Shown piece by piece: positions 44,288 through 54,253 of a stretch of 64,000 bases of DNA. Under the pieces are notes generated by a model. That model did no database searches and was not told the origin of the DNA. It was given only the letters and a program-made list of their open reading frames with translations. The stretch lies in assembly GCF_008107685.1 (NCBI RefSeq), contig NZ_VIRF01000041.1, positions 62,001 to 126,000 on the forward strand, written 5' to 3'. This DNA is from Novosphingobium sp. BW1. GTDB taxonomy: Bacteria; Pseudomonadota; Alphaproteobacteria; Sphingomonadales; Sphingomonadaceae. A program made the position numbers and the translations under genes. Position 1 is the stretch's first letter; each line of letters opens with the position of its first letter.

Positions 44288-47200
44288 TCAGGCCGCGCGG
44301 CGCACACTCTCCGGGCCCTGACGGGCGATCAGCGAGATATTCGATAGCCCCTCGACACTGGCGAGTTGCTCTGCAAATTCGCCGTCGAGCGCAAAGTCGC
44401 GCCCCAGCCGCACCCGCTGGTCGCGGCCATCGCCCAGCTTCAGCGTCGCCATCACCTCGCCCGTTCCCTTGCGTCCCGGACGCATCAGAAGGGCCAGTTC
44501 CTGCACGGCCTCGACCGTGCTGATGTCGAGGCGCAGGAGCATACGCGCGCCCGCCGTTACTTCAGCAAGCGGGCGTCCGCTGCGCACGGTGACGCGCGGC
44601 GGCTCGTCTTCGCTCGGGCTGTCGAGCTCGACCTGAAGCAGCAGGCAGGCGTTCTCCTTGCCCCAGGCCACGAAGGCATCGACCATGTTCTCTTCAAAGC
44701 AGCAGGCCGAGAAGTTGCCCGACGCGTCCGAGTAATCGACCATGACGAAGTCCTTGCCTCGCTTGGTCTTTCGCTTCTGCACGTTCTCGACCATCGCGGC
44801 CATGACGGCACCAGTGCGCCCGCCCTCGCCACCACCGGCCATGAGGCTGGTGTAAGTGCGCGCGCCGTTCGCCGAGGCGACCGCGCGGTACTGCTCGACC
44901 GGGTGCGCGGCGAAGTAAAAGCCGAAGACCTCGCGCTCCTTGGCCATCTGGTCCATGCGGCTCCAGGGCTTGGCATCAACCAGGCGCAGGCCCTGCACAG
45001 CGTGGTCTTCATCGCCGAACAGGCCGCCTTGCGTCGAATTGCGCTCGCGCGCGGACATGTCCGCCTCGGCCAAGAGCGTATCGGCGTTGGCAATGACCTT
45101 GGCGCGGTTTGGTTCAAGGCTGTCGAGGCCCCCTGCCGCGCCCAGGCTTTCCAGCAGGCGGCGATTCATGGACCCGGCAGGCGCACGGCGAAACAGGTCA
45201 TCAAGGCTGGTGAAAGGCCCGCTGGTCTCGCGCTCCTTGACCACCGCGTCCATCGCCTTCTCGCCAACGTTGCGGATGCCCGCCAGCGCGTAGCGCACGG
45301 CGAGACTGTCGTGGGTTTCCTCGACGATGAACTCGGCTTCGGACTTGTTGATGTCGGGCGGCGCGACCTCGATGCCGTTGCGCCGCATGTCGTCGACAAA
45401 GATCGCCAGCTTTTCCGACTGGTGCATGTCGAAGCACATGGCCGCGGCGTAGAATTCGTGCGGGTAGTGCGCCTTGAACCAGGCGGTGTGGTAGGCGAGC
45501 AGCGCGTAGGCCGCCGCGTGCGACTTGTTGAAGCCGTACCCTGCGAACTTGTCGATCAAGTCGAACAGTTCGTTGGCCTTGGGCGCATCGATATCGGAGA
45601 CTTCCTTGCAGCCTGCGACGAAGCGCTTGCGCTGCTTGTCCATCTCGGCCTGGACCTTCTTGCCCATGGCGCGGCGCAGAAGGTCTGCATCGCCGAGCGA
45701 GTATCCGGCAAGGATCTGCGCGGCCTGCATGACCTGTTCCTGATAGACGAAAATCCCGTAGGTTTCCTCCAGGATACCTGCCAGTTTCTCGTGCGGGTAG
45801 ATGATCTTCTCCAACCCGTTCTTGCGTCGGCCAAAGAGCGGGATGTTGTCCATCGGGCCCGGGCGGTAGAGCGAGACGAGCGCGATGATGTCGCCGAAGT
45901 TGGTCGGCTTCACCGCCGCGAGCGTGCGGCGCATGCCTTCCGATTCCAACTGGAACACGCCAACCGTGTCGCCGCGCTTCAAGAGCTCGTAAGTGCCCGG
46001 ATCGTCCCAGCTGAGCGTCGAGAGGTCGATCGTGATGCCCCGGCGTTCCAGAAGATCGCAGGCGCGGCGCAGAACCGAAAGCGTCTTGAGGCCGAGGAAG
46101 TCGAACTTGATGAGGCCCGTGTCCTCGACGAACTTCATGTCGAACTGCGTCACCGGCATGTCCGAGCGCGGATCGCGGTAGAGCGGGACCAGCTTTTCCA
46201 GCGGTCGGTCGCCGATGACAACGCCCGCCGCGTGGGTCGAGGAGTTGCGCGGCATACCTTCAAGCTGGACCGCGAGGTCGACGAGGCGCCTCACTTCGGG
46301 ATCATTGTCGTACTCGCGGCGGAATTCCTCAACCGGCGGCGAAATGGAGCCGTCCTTCTCCTTCTTGCCGTTGAGCGCCTGGTCGAGCGTCCACGGGTCA
46401 GTCGGATGGTTGGGCACCATCTTGCACAAGCTGTCGACACGGCCATAGCCCATCTGCAGGATACGCCCGCAGTCGCGCAGCACCGCGCGCGCCTTCATCT
46501 TGCCGAAGGTGATGATCTGGGCAACGTGGTCATGCCCGTACTTCTTCTGCACGTAACGGATCGTTTCGCCGCGCCGCGTTTCGCAAAAATCGATGTCGAA
46601 GTCGGGCATCGAGACGCGTTCCGGGTTGAGGAAGCGTTCGAACAGCAGACCCAGCTTGAGCGGATCAAGGTCGGTGATGGTGAGCGCCCAGGCGACCAGC
46701 GAACCGGCGCCCGAACCACGGCCCGGGCCGACCGGAATGCCATTGTCCTTGGACCACTTGATGAAGTCGGCAACGATCAGGAAGTAACCGGGAAAGCCCA
46801 TGCCGACAATGATGTCGATCTCGAATTTCAGCCGCTTCGCGTAGTCGATGAAGTCCTCGGTGACGCCCTTCTCCCGCAAGGTCTCGTAGGCGGCGGTCAG
46901 TTCGTCCCCCTCGAAGGCGAGCGCCTCGTCGAGTTCAGCCTCGGTGGCCTCGGGCCAGTAGGGGGCGAGACGGCGCGCAAGACCCCGGCGCGAATCGCGC
47001 GCAAGCATGGCTTCCTCGCCCTTCTTGTCACCAGCGAGGCTGGGCAGCAGCGCGGGACGGCGCGGCGGGACATAGGCGCAGCGTTGCGCGACGACGAGGG
47101 TGTTGGCCATCGCCTCGGGCAGGTCGGCGAACATTTCCTCCATGGCCTCTATCGGCTTGACCCAACGCTCGGGCGAAGAGCGCGGACGTTCAGCAGCATC

Positions 47201-47890
47201 GACCTGGGTGGAATTGGCGATGCACAGCATGGCATCGTGCGCGTCGTGGAAAGTGCTTTCCGAGTATTGCGCCGGGTTCGAGGCCACGAGCGGGATATCG
47301 CGCGCATAGGCGAGATCGATCAGCGCCTCCTCGCTCGCGTACTCGACCTCTTCGCCGGTGCGGGTGATCTCGATATAGACGCGGCCCGGGAAGAAGCGTT
47401 CGAGCGCTTCGCAATAGCGTGTCGCCTCAGCCGCATCGCCCTTGGCGAGGAGCCGCGCGAGCGCGCCCTCATTGCCGCCTGAAAGGCAAATCAACCCATC
47501 GGTGTAGCCTTCGAGCGAATCGAGCTCGATGTGCGGCTCCAGTTCGAGAGGGCGTTCGAGGTGCGCGCGGCTGACGTGGCGGCACAGGTTCTCCCAGCCG
47601 GCTTCGTTCTGCGCGAAGAGCGCGAGCCAGTCGATCGGGCGGTCCTGCCCCTGCGCCACGGCGCCCGGGCGTGCAACGGCAAGAAACGTTCCGACGATGG
47701 GCTGGATGCCCGCTCCCTTGGCCGCCTGGGCGTAAGTGGGCGCGGCGTAGAGGCCGTTGCGGTCGCAGATCGCCATGGCAGGGAAACCCCGGGCTTTCGC
47801 CAGTTTCGCCATGGCCTTGGGGTCGATCGAGCCATCCAGCATCGTGTAACTGGAGAAGATGCGCAAGGGTACGAAAGGAGAGAACGCCAT
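44288..47890 (-). CDS. dnaE: DNA polymerase III subunit alpha
   Basis: 1200 residues, the replicative polymerase. It has an N-terminal PHP domain, then the palm with catalytic aspartates in MPDFDIDFCETRR and the third Asp in TGLIKFDFLGLKTL. The finger/thumb region shows SLYRPGPMDNIP and YGIFVYQEQVMQ. An HhH and OB-fold C-terminus (RTGAVMAAMVENVQKRKTKRGKDFVMVDYSD) completes it. The PHP domain lacks the usual His ligands: the N-terminus reads FVPLRIFSSYTMLDG instead of FVHLRVHSxYS, and ICDRNGL replaces TDHGN. It should therefore be inactive as a nuclease, with proofreading left to DnaQ. Start at 47890. Confidence 0.97.
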   Translation of the reverse strand: MAFSPFVPLRIFSSYTMLDGSIDPKAMAKLAKARGFPAMAICDRNGLYAAPTYAQAAKGAGIQPIVGTFLAVARPGAVAQGQDRPIDWLALFAQNEAGWENLCRHVSRAHLERPLELEPHIELDSLEGYTDGLICLSGGNEGALARLLAKGDAAEATRYCEALERFFPGRVYIEITRTGEEVEYASEEALIDLAYARDIPLVASNPAQYSESTFHDAHDAMLCIANSTQVDAAERPRSSPERWVKPIEAMEEMFADLPEAMANTLVVAQRCAYVPPRRPALLPSLAGDKKGEEAMLARDSRRGLARRLAPYWPEATEAELDEALAFEGDELTAAYETLREKGVTEDFIDYAKRLKFEIDIIVGMGFPGYFLIVADFIKWSKDNGIPVGPGRGSGAGSLVAWALTITDLDPLKLGLLFERFLNPERVSMPDFDIDFCETRRGETIRYVQKKYGHDHVAQIITFGKMKARAVLRDCGRILQMGYGRVDSLCKMVPNHPTDPWTLDQALNGKKEKDGSISPPVEEFRREYDNDPEVRRLVDLAVQLEGMPRNSSTHAAGVVIGDRPLEKLVPLYRDPRSDMPVTQFDMKFVEDTGLIKFDFLGLKTLSVLRRACDLLERRGITIDLSTLSWDDPGTYELLKRGDTVGVFQLESEGMRRTLAAVKPTNFGDIIALVSLYRPGPMDNIPLFGRRKNGLEKIIYPHEKLAGILEETYGIFVYQEQVMQAAQILAGYSLGDADLLRRAMGKKVQAEMDKQRKRFVAGCKEVSDIDAPKANELFDLIDKFAGYGFNKSHAAAYALLAYHTAWFKAHYPHEFYAAAMCFDMHQSEKLAIFVDDMRRNGIEVAPPDINKSEAEFIVEETHDSLAVRYALAGIRNVGEKAMDAVVKERETSGPFTSLDDLFRRAPAGSMNRRLLESLGAAGGLDSLEPNRAKVIANADTLLAEADMSARERNSTQGGLFGDEDHAVQGLRLVDAKPWSRMDQMAKEREVFGFYFAAHPVEQYRAVASANGARTYTSLMAGGGEGGRTGAVMAAMVENVQKRKTKRGKDFVMVDYSDASGNFSACCFEENMVDAFVAWGKENACLLLQVELDSPSEDEPPRVTVRSGRPLAEVTAGARMLLRLDISTVEAVQELALLMRPGRKGTGEVMATLKLGDGRDQRVRLGRDFALDGEFAEQLASVEGLSNISLIARQGPESVRRAA

Positions 47891-48356
47891 GTCCGCGATC
47901 TAGGCCCCGGGCTGCGGTCGGATCAAGACCTTACGGGCATCGAGTGGGGGATAGACGCGCACGCGAGCGCGCCGCAGGCGCACGAGGCGTAAACGGTGGT
48001 TAACGCCAAGGCACGACAATACGGCACTCATCCGGACAGCGATAATACCCTCGTCGCGACTGCAATTACGAAATCTTTGTAGTTATAAAAGCTTACACCC
48101 TAAGTTTAAAGCACCCTCCCTCTTTTCAATCTACGTACAAAGAGTTAAGGATAGTTTCCGATAAATACATCCTGGAACGAGAGCGTGCATCGGCGCGACG
48201 GACAGCAATCAGGGTAAGCCATAGGCAGCAAGGCATGCGCCTTGACCGCAGGTGGTTGCGCCCGCTCAAGATGAGGACGCCAGTTCGCCATGCCCGGTAT
48301 CACGCTGTTCCATTTTGCTCTTTCGGCACGCGCCGTGGCCCGGCGCTGACCCCAGG
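47891..48356. other. 466-base gap upstream of dnaE and the GGDEF gene
   Basis: No convincing gene. The dnaE-proximal 110 bases are GC-rich with alternating GCGC tracts and a CtrA-like site (47989-48004). Bases 48060-48190 are distinctly AT-rich (stretches such as GTAGTTATAAAAGC and CCGATAAATACATCC) and probably carry promoters for one or both divergent genes; I could not fix a -35/-10 pair. Confidence 0.45.
47989..48004. promoter_or_regulatory. Candidate CtrA box upstream of dnaE
   Basis: GTAA-N7-TTAAC on the plus strand (equivalently TTAA-N7-TTAC on the minus strand) is one mismatch from the CtrA consensus. It is about 100 bases before the dnaE start. Confidence 0.35.
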
Positions 48357-49640
48357 ATGGCGGACATCCCCACCATTGCCGTGTGCAGTACGGCGGCCGC
48401 GGCGATCCTGTGCATCACAATGGTCCTGGCGTGGTTCAAGGACGGTCGCCCACGCCATTCGGCTTGGCTTTTCTCGCCCTTCGCGGTGGCCATCCCCGCC
48501 GGTATCCTGCTAAGCTATCCGGACGAGTTGGGCGGCCCTCGCGCGCTTGCCCTGGGCTGGTTCCTGTTCACGCTGATGTTTGGCGCGGCCTGGCAGTGCG
48601 CGCGCTATACCGCACGTCGTCGCCCGCTGCCGTTCCCCGCGCTCATCGCCTGCCTTGTCAGCCTCGTTTTCTCGCTGACGCTCGGGAACGATGCCCAATT
48701 TCCAGAGTGGCGCATGTTGCCACGCACGCTGCTGATGGCGGGTTTCAGCCTGCTGAGCGCGCGCGAGTTCCAGAGCCTGCGCAACCGCCACCTGCCCTCA
48801 GCCCAGACGCTGGCCTGGATCTTCTACGCCTTCGGCGCCTACCACGCGCTGCGTCTCCCCTTCACGACACTCCTCCCGGCTCCCTACGGCTCGCTCGAGA
48901 CGCAGACCTGGGCCATCGCCAGCTTCAACTTCCTCCTTGTGCTGCAAGGACTTCTTCTGGCCGTATTCATGACGACGCTGGGACGCGAGCGGATCGCACT
49001 GCACCATTTCCAGCTTGCCATGGTCGATCCGCTGACGGGTGTGGGCAACCGCCGAGCGCTCGACCGGCGGCTCGCGCAACTGGCCCGCGAAGATGGCGTG
49101 AGCGAGGGACAGGTGCTTGCGCTGGCTGTGCTCGACATTGACAATTTCAAGTCGATCAACGACCGCTTTGGCCATGGCTTTGGCGACGTGGTGATTGCAG
49201 GTGCGGCCAATGTCGCCTGCGAGTTTGTCCATCATCGCAGCGCCTTTCGTCATGGCGGGGAAGAATTCGCCGTGCTCGTCGAAGCCGCGTCGCCGGACAA
49301 CGCCTACGCCAGGGTCGAGCGCATCCGCGCCGCCTTCGCGGCCCGCGCACATCGCAACACCGATCACGCGCACCTGGCAACGCTGAGCGCAGGCGTTGCC
49401 ATCCACACGCCCGGAGTTTCACCCCAGCAGCTTCTCGACGAGGCCGACCGAGCGCTCTATCTCGCCAAGGCGCTGGGCCGCAATCGTACGGTCCTCGCCG
49501 ACGAGGCAAGCATGGCGCGGCTCATGGAAGAGGCCCTGCAGGCCGATACCAGCCGGGGGACGTCGCAGGCCACTTCCAGCGCCGACGCGCAGGGAACGCA
49601 AGCCCTGGCACCCGACGGACCGGAGCGCCGCCGCGCCTGA
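48357..49640 (+). CDS. Diguanylate cyclase (membrane-bound GGDEF protein)
   Basis: About 427 residues. The N-terminal part has some seven membrane helices. The GGDEF domain starts at DPLTGVGNRRALDRRL, with LAVLDIDNFKSINDRFGHGFGD and the active-site loop RHGGEEFAVLVE at about residue 300, so it should make c-di-GMP from GTP. The allosteric I-site (RxxD upstream of GGEEF) is absent: the position reads VHHR. The start is uncertain; ATG 48357 begins just before the first helix, but its ribosome site is poor. Confidence 0.88.
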   Translation: MADIPTIAVCSTAAAAILCITMVLAWFKDGRPRHSAWLFSPFAVAIPAGILLSYPDELGGPRALALGWFLFTLMFGAAWQCARYTARRRPLPFPALIACLVSLVFSLTLGNDAQFPEWRMLPRTLLMAGFSLLSAREFQSLRNRHLPSAQTLAWIFYAFGAYHALRLPFTTLLPAPYGSLETQTWAIASFNFLLVLQGLLLAVFMTTLGRERIALHHFQLAMVDPLTGVGNRRALDRRLAQLAREDGVSEGQVLALAVLDIDNFKSINDRFGHGFGDVVIAGAANVACEFVHHRSAFRHGGEEFAVLVEAASPDNAYARVERIRAAFAARAHRNTDHAHLATLSAGVAIHTPGVSPQQLLDEADRALYLAKALGRNRTVLADEASMARLMEEALQADTSRGTSQATSSADAQGTQALAPDGPERRRA

Positions 49641-49647
49641 GCCTTGC

Positions 49648-50136
49648 TCAGAGCAGCTTCTCGATATCGTGGGAAAGTGTGTCGGGTTTTTCGGTCGGGC
49701 CGTAGCGGCGCACGACATGGCCCTCACGGTCGATCAAGAACTTGGTGAAGTTCCACTTGATCGCTCTGGTGCCCAAAACCCCCGGCGCCTCGGCCTTGAG
49801 CCACTGGAAGAGGGGATCGGCGTTCGCGCCGTTGACCTTGATTTTGCCCATGACCGGGAAGGAAAGGCCGAAATTTATCTCGCAAAACTGGGCGATGTCC
49901 TCGGCCGAGCCGGGTTCCTGCCCGCCGAACTGGTTGCACGGAAAGGCCATCACCTCGAACCCGCGCGGGCCATAATTGCGATAGAGGGCTTCGAGGCCCT
50001 TGTACTGCGGCGTGAAACCGCATTTGCTGGCGGTATTGACCACCAGCACCACCCTGCCGAGACGGTCGGCCAGGCCCACCGTCTCGCCAGAAGGCAACCT
50101 CGCCGAAAAATCGGCGATGGTGTGTGGATCAGGCAT
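49648..50136 (-). CDS. Glutathione peroxidase (thiol type)
   Basis: 162 residues, thioredoxin-like fold. The peroxidatic Cys is C39 in VVNTASKCGFTPQY, with the usual Gln in FPCNQFGGQEPG and Trp-Asn in IKWNFTKFLID. FPCNQF contains a second Cys, as in thioredoxin-dependent Gpx-like peroxidases. It reduces hydroperoxides. The ATG overlaps the end of the upstream 94-residue gene by 8 bases. Confidence 0.93.
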   Translation of the reverse strand: MPDPHTIADFSARLPSGETVGLADRLGRVVLVVNTASKCGFTPQYKGLEALYRNYGPRGFEVMAFPCNQFGGQEPGSAEDIAQFCEINFGLSFPVMGKIKVNGANADPLFQWLKAEAPGVLGTRAIKWNFTKFLIDREGHVVRRYGPTEKPDTLSHDIEKLL

Positions 50137-50413
50137 CGCCCTTGGGGAAATCCGAACGGCGGTAAAGCGTCACGATCTCGGCGTACTTGAAGGTGCGGTC
50201 CCCCGCCTTCTGGATCGCGTAGTCCTCACGCTTTTCCTCGGGCAGGTCCATCACGAATTCGATCATCTCGGCCACAGTCCCGCGGCGCAGGACCTTAAAG
50301 CGGTGGAACAGGCCGCCGCCGTCCTCGCACTTGTGCAGTTCGGCCGAATCGTTCCAGGCGAAGCCGGAACCGGCGCCTTCACCGCCGTGAATGGTGGAGG
50401 GATTGTCGCTCAT
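50129..50413 (-). CDS. Conserved small protein of unknown function, coupled to gpx
   Basis: 94 residues, soluble, no signal. Features: ELHKCEDGGGLFHRFKVLRRGTVAEMIEFVMDLPEEKREDYAIQKAGDRTFKYAEIVTLYRR. The pattern is compact alpha/beta with a single Cys. The ATG at 50413 was preferred over one at 50515 because the latter adds an unrelated, AT-rich lead. It shares 8 bases with the gpx start, so the two are probably co-translated. I do not recognise the family. Confidence 0.65.
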   Translation of the reverse strand: MSDNPSTIHGGEGAGSGFAWNDSAELHKCEDGGGLFHRFKVLRRGTVAEMIEFVMDLPEEKREDYAIQKAGDRTFKYAEIVTLYRRSDFPKGDA

Positions 50414-50553
50414 CGCGCTTGGCCTTTCATGTTCACTCTTATGGGATCGCCCGGTGCTAACGATAGTTGTACCGAGCTTTTGTTTCCATTTGGCAATCTC
50501 GATCACCAAAATCAACGCGCGCGTGCGCTCGCGCGGACACGCATGTGCAATTT

Positions 50554-51267
50554 TCAGGCGAGAACACCTTCATGCAGGCGCACCACCCGGTCCATCGCTG
50601 CGGCCAGACGCTCGTTATGGGTCGCAACGAGCGCCGCGCTGCCCTGCCCGCGCACGAGTTCGAGGAACTGGGCAAAGACCGTATCGGCGGTGGCCTCATC
50701 CAGGTTGCCGGTCGGCTCGTCTGCCAGCACCAGCCGGGGCGAATTGGCCAGCGCACGGGCAACCGCCACACGCTGCTGCTCGCCGCCCGAGAGCTTGCTG
50801 GGCCGGTGGTCGAGCCGCTTGCCCAACCCCAACGCGGTGAGAAGCTGGGTCGCCCGCTCCTCACAGGCACCACGCGCGCGGCCGGTGATGAGCTGGGGCA
50901 GGACCACGTTCTCGATCGCGTTGAAATCGGGGAGGAGATGGTGAAACTGGTATACAAAACCGATATGATCGCGCCGCACCGCCGCGCGCGCGTCCTTGCC
51001 CAGGTGACTGGCATCGATCCCAGCAATCTCGATGCGCCCGCCAAAGCCGCCCTCAAGCAGCCCAATGGCCTGAAGCATAGTCGACTTGCCCGAGCCCGAC
51101 GGCCCCAGAAGTGCGACAATCTCGCCCGGCTGGACGGCAAGGTTGACACCGCGCAGCACGTCAATGCGCACACCCCCCTGCTCGAAGCTGCGGGTTACGC
51201 CCTCAAGGCGCACGACCGGGTCGGTGGACGGGTCGGCCGGGGCCGGAACGACGAGAGGATCACTCAT
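50554..51267 (-). CDS. lolD: Lipoprotein-releasing ABC transporter ATP-binding protein
   Basis: 237 residues. Walker [11 protein letters not shown]-loop [16 protein letters not shown] signature [15 protein letters not shown], Walker [14 protein letters not shown] and H-loop VATHNERLA. LolD powers LolC/E to pull outer-membrane lipoproteins from the inner membrane and hand them to LolA. It overlaps the lolC gene by 8 bases (51260-51267). Confidence 0.94.
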   Translation of the reverse strand: MSDPLVVPAPADPSTDPVVRLEGVTRSFEQGGVRIDVLRGVNLAVQPGEIVALLGPSGSGKSTMLQAIGLLEGGFGGRIEIAGIDASHLGKDARAAVRRDHIGFVYQFHHLLPDFNAIENVVLPQLITGRARGACEERATQLLTALGLGKRLDHRPSKLSGGEQQRVAVARALANSPRLVLADEPTGNLDEATADTVFAQFLELVRGQGSAALVATHNERLAAAMDRVVRLHEGVLA

Positions 51268-52501
51268 AGCGAAGGACCTGAACAGGATCGGTGCTCGCCG
51301 CCTTGAACGCCGGGTAAAGCGTGGCGAGGAAGCTGAGGACGAGCGAGAGCACGCAGATGACCACGATCTCTATCGGATCGGTGCGCGCGGGCAGCTCGGT
51401 AAGGAAGCGGATCGAGGGGTCCCACAGGTTCTGCCCAGTCAGCCTTTCGACCAGATGCACAACCGGCTGGCGGAAATAGAGGAAGACCGCGCCCAGGACC
51501 AGGCCGGCGACAGTCCCCGCTGCGCCGATGCAGAAGCCCGCAGTCACGAAGACCTTCATCAGCGAGCGGCGCGTCGCGCCCATCGTGCGCAGGATCGCGA
51601 TGTCGCGCGTCTTGGCGCGCACCAGCATGATGAGCGAGGACAGGATATTGAACACCGCAACCAGGACGATGATGGAAAGCACCACGAACATCGCCACGCG
51701 TTCGACCGCCAGGGCCTCGAAAAGCGAAGCGTTCATCTGCTTCCAGGTCGTGACGACGGCCTTGCCCTTGAGCTGGCGTTCCAGCGGGGCCAGGAACTCA
51801 CTCACCCGATCAGGGTCGGAAGTCGTGATCTCGATGGTACCGATAGTGTCGCCCAAAAGCAGAAGTTGCTGCGCATTCGCCATGGGCATGATCACGTAGG
51901 TCTGATCTAGGTCGTAGATCCCGATCTCGAAGATGGCGGTGACCGTGTAGGCGATCTGGCGCGGCACGGTACCGAATGGTGTCGGGCGGCCAGCCGGGTT
52001 GACGATGGTGATGGTATCGCCCACCCGCGCGCCCAGATTCTGAGCCAGCTGTGAGCCGATGGCGATGTTGCTCACGCCGTCCGCCAGCGACTTAAGGCTG
52101 CCTTCCTTTACCTTGTCGGCCAGGGCATCGATGTCGCCTTGCGTGTTACCACGCACAAGGATGCCTTCGACCCGGCCATTGAAGGTACTCATCAGCCCCT
52201 GCTCGATCAGCGGCGAAGCATGGGTGACGCCCGGGGTCTTGCGGGCCTTCTCGAGCACCTCCTCCCAGTTATCCATACGTCCGCCGTAGGCCTGCACGAT
52301 AGCGTGGCCGTTGAGGCTTACGATCTTGTCGAAGAGTTCGGCGCGAAAACCGTTCATCACGCTCATCACGATGACAAGCGCGGCAACGCCGAGCATGACC
52401 GCCACGAGGCTGATCCCGGCGACGAGCGCAATGAAGCGCTCCCCCTTGCCGGGCAGCATGTAGCGCTTGGCGATGGTCCATTCGAAAGGAGAGAGTAGCA
52501 A
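51260..52501 (-). CDS. lolC: Lipoprotein-releasing ABC transporter permease
   Basis: 413 residues. An N-terminal helix ([31 protein letters not shown]) precedes a MacB-like periplasmic domain of about 200 residues ([15 protein letters not shown]..., then [20 protein letters not shown]). Three C-terminal helices follow. Alphaproteobacteria have a single LolC/E-type (LolF) subunit forming a homodimer. A TTG start at 52501 is inferred because related proteins begin MILSxxEW and the sequence reads LLLSPFEW; no ATG precedes it. A TTG at 52558 is an alternative. Confidence 0.92.
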   Translation of the reverse strand: MLLSPFEWTIAKRYMLPGKGERFIALVAGISLVAVMLGVAALVIVMSVMNGFRAELFDKIVSLNGHAIVQAYGGRMDNWEEVLEKARKTPGVTHASPLIEQGLMSTFNGRVEGILVRGNTQGDIDALADKVKEGSLKSLADGVSNIAIGSQLAQNLGARVGDTITIVNPAGRPTPFGTVPRQIAYTVTAIFEIGIYDLDQTYVIMPMANAQQLLLLGDTIGTIEITTSDPDRVSEFLAPLERQLKGKAVVTTWKQMNASLFEALAVERVAMFVVLSIIVLVAVFNILSSLIMLVRAKTRDIAILRTMGATRRSLMKVFVTAGFCIGAAGTVAGLVLGAVFLYFRQPVVHLVERLTGQNLWDPSIRFLTELPARTDPIEIVVICVLSLVLSFLATLYPAFKAASTDPVQVLRYE

Positions 52502-52816
52502 GCGGGACGCCGCCTTCTGTGAAGAGGTGAAAACCGGATAAAGCTGTGCAGGCGCCAAGCCTTAGGGTGAAGGTTTGTGGGAGGCAAGCAAGGAGCGGAC
52601 AGCGCCCCGCACTCGCCGCCCGGACGCGCCCGGCTAAAGCGCACGAGACGTTTCCCGGTTCCCGCCCCGAGACAAGAGCCATGCCGTGTCACATCCGCGC
52701 CACCTTTTCCCGTCAGGAGCACAATGGCGCTGCTTGCGGGTTCACGCCCTCTTGCAATTGCGGCCGATCCCTGCAAATGCGCCCTCGACCTTGACGCAGG
52801 CGCGGGCCCTCATTCC

Positions 52817-54253
52817 ATGAACCTTACACACCCCTTTCGTGACGCCGACGGGGACAAACTGCGCGAAGAGTGCGGTGTCTTTGGCGTAATCGGAGCGCAG
52901 GAGGCGGCGAACATCACCGCCGCCGGTCTCCACTCCCTTCAGCATCGTGGCCAGGAGGCGGTGGGCATCACCTGCTTCTCGGGCAGCGATTTCCGGTCGC
53001 ATCGCGGACTTGGCCACGTGGCCCAGGTCTTCGACAACGATACTCTTGAGACGCTTCCGGGCGCGATGGCTTCGGGCCACGTGCGCTACTCAACCACCGG
53101 TGGTTCAGGCCTGCGCAACGTGCAACCGCTCTACGCCGATCTGGCCGCAGGCGGCTTCTCGATCGCGCATAACGGCAACATCTCCAACGCGATGACGCTC
53201 AAGCGCGACCTCGTGATGAAGGGCTCGATTTTCCAGTCGACATCCGACACTGAGGTGATCATCCACCTCGTCGCGACGAGCCGCTACCCCACCCTTCTCG
53301 ACAAGTTCATCGATGCCCTGCGCATGGTTGAAGGCGGCTACGCCCTCATCTGCATGACCAACGAGGGCATGATGGCCTGCCGCGACCCGCTGGGCATCCG
53401 CCCTCTGGTGATGGGTCGCATCGGCGATGCCATCGTCTTTGCCTCCGAAACGGTGGCCTTCGACGTGATCGGCGCCGAGTTCATCCGCGCGGTCGAACCG
53501 GGCGAGCTGGTCCAGGTGGATTTCAAGGGCACGATCTCGAGCCACCGTCCCTTCGGCAGCCCGTCTCCGCGCCCCTGCATCTTCGAGCACGTCTACTTCA
53601 GCCGTCCCGACTCGGTGATGGACGGGATCTCGGTCTATCAGGCGCGCAAGCAGATCGGCATGGAGCTGGCCAAGGAATCGCCCGCCAACGCGGACGTGGT
53701 CATTCCCGTGCCCGACAGCGGCGTTCCCGCCGCCATCGGCTACGCGCAGGAATCGGGCATTCCCTTCGAGCTCGGCATCATCCGTTCGCACTACGTCGGG
53801 CGCACATTCATCCAGCCAGGCGACGCGGCGCGCCATTCCAGCGTGAAGCGCAAGCACAACGCCAACCGCGCCATCGTGGAAGGCAAACGCATCATCCTCA
53901 TCGACGATTCGATCGTGCGCGGCACGACTTCGATGAAGATCGTCGAGATGATGCGCGATGCAGGCGCGGCCGAAGTGCACATGCGTATCGCCAGCCCGCC
54001 CACGCAGCACTCGTGCTTCTACGGCGTCGATACGCCCGAGCGTTCGAAGCTGCTGGCCGCAAAGATGGACACCCAGGCCATGGCCGAGTTCATCAAGGCC
54101 GACAGCCTCGCCTTCGTCACCATCGACGGTCTCTACCGCGCGGTGGGTGAACCCAAGCGCGCAAAGAAGTGCCCGCAGTTCTGCGACGCCTGCTTCACTG
54201 GCGACTACCCGACCCGCCTAACCGACTTCGAGACCGCGGGCAGCCCGGCATGA
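52817..54253 (+). CDS. purF: Amidophosphoribosyltransferase
   Basis: 478 residues, the committed step of purine synthesis. An 18-residue propeptide ends just before Cys19 in REECGVFGVIG; Cys19 is the N-terminal nucleophile of the class II glutaminase after processing. SGHVRYSTTGGS and IAHNGNISN complete the glutaminase site. The PRPP-binding motif is RIILIDDSIVRGTTS at about residue 362. A C-terminal Cys cluster (CPQFCDACF) may bind a metal. The SDR gene starts inside its stop (ATGA). Confidence 0.96.
   Translation: MNLTHPFRDADGDKLREECGVFGVIGAQEAANITAAGLHSLQHRGQEAVGITCFSGSDFRSHRGLGHVAQVFDNDTLETLPGAMASGHVRYSTTGGSGLRNVQPLYADLAAGGFSIAHNGNISNAMTLKRDLVMKGSIFQSTSDTEVIIHLVATSRYPTLLDKFIDALRMVEGGYALICMTNEGMMACRDPLGIRPLVMGRIGDAIVFASETVAFDVIGAEFIRAVEPGELVQVDFKGTISSHRPFGSPSPRPCIFEHVYFSRPDSVMDGISVYQARKQIGMELAKESPANADVVIPVPDSGVPAAIGYAQESGIPFELGIIRSHYVGRTFIQPGDAARHSSVKRKHNANRAIVEGKRIILIDDSIVRGTTSMKIVEMMRDAGAAEVHMRIASPPTQHSCFYGVDTPERSKLLAAKMDTQAMAEFIKADSLAFVTIDGLYRAVGEPKRAKKCPQFCDACFTGDYPTRLTDFETAGSPA

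Noticed and set aside
44366..47482. A 1038-codon open frame on the plus strand, antisense to dnaE
   Set aside because: It lies entirely inside dnaE in the opposite direction. High GC at third positions creates such frames; the translation is rich in Arg, Val and His with no domain, and the dnaE protein is unmistakable.
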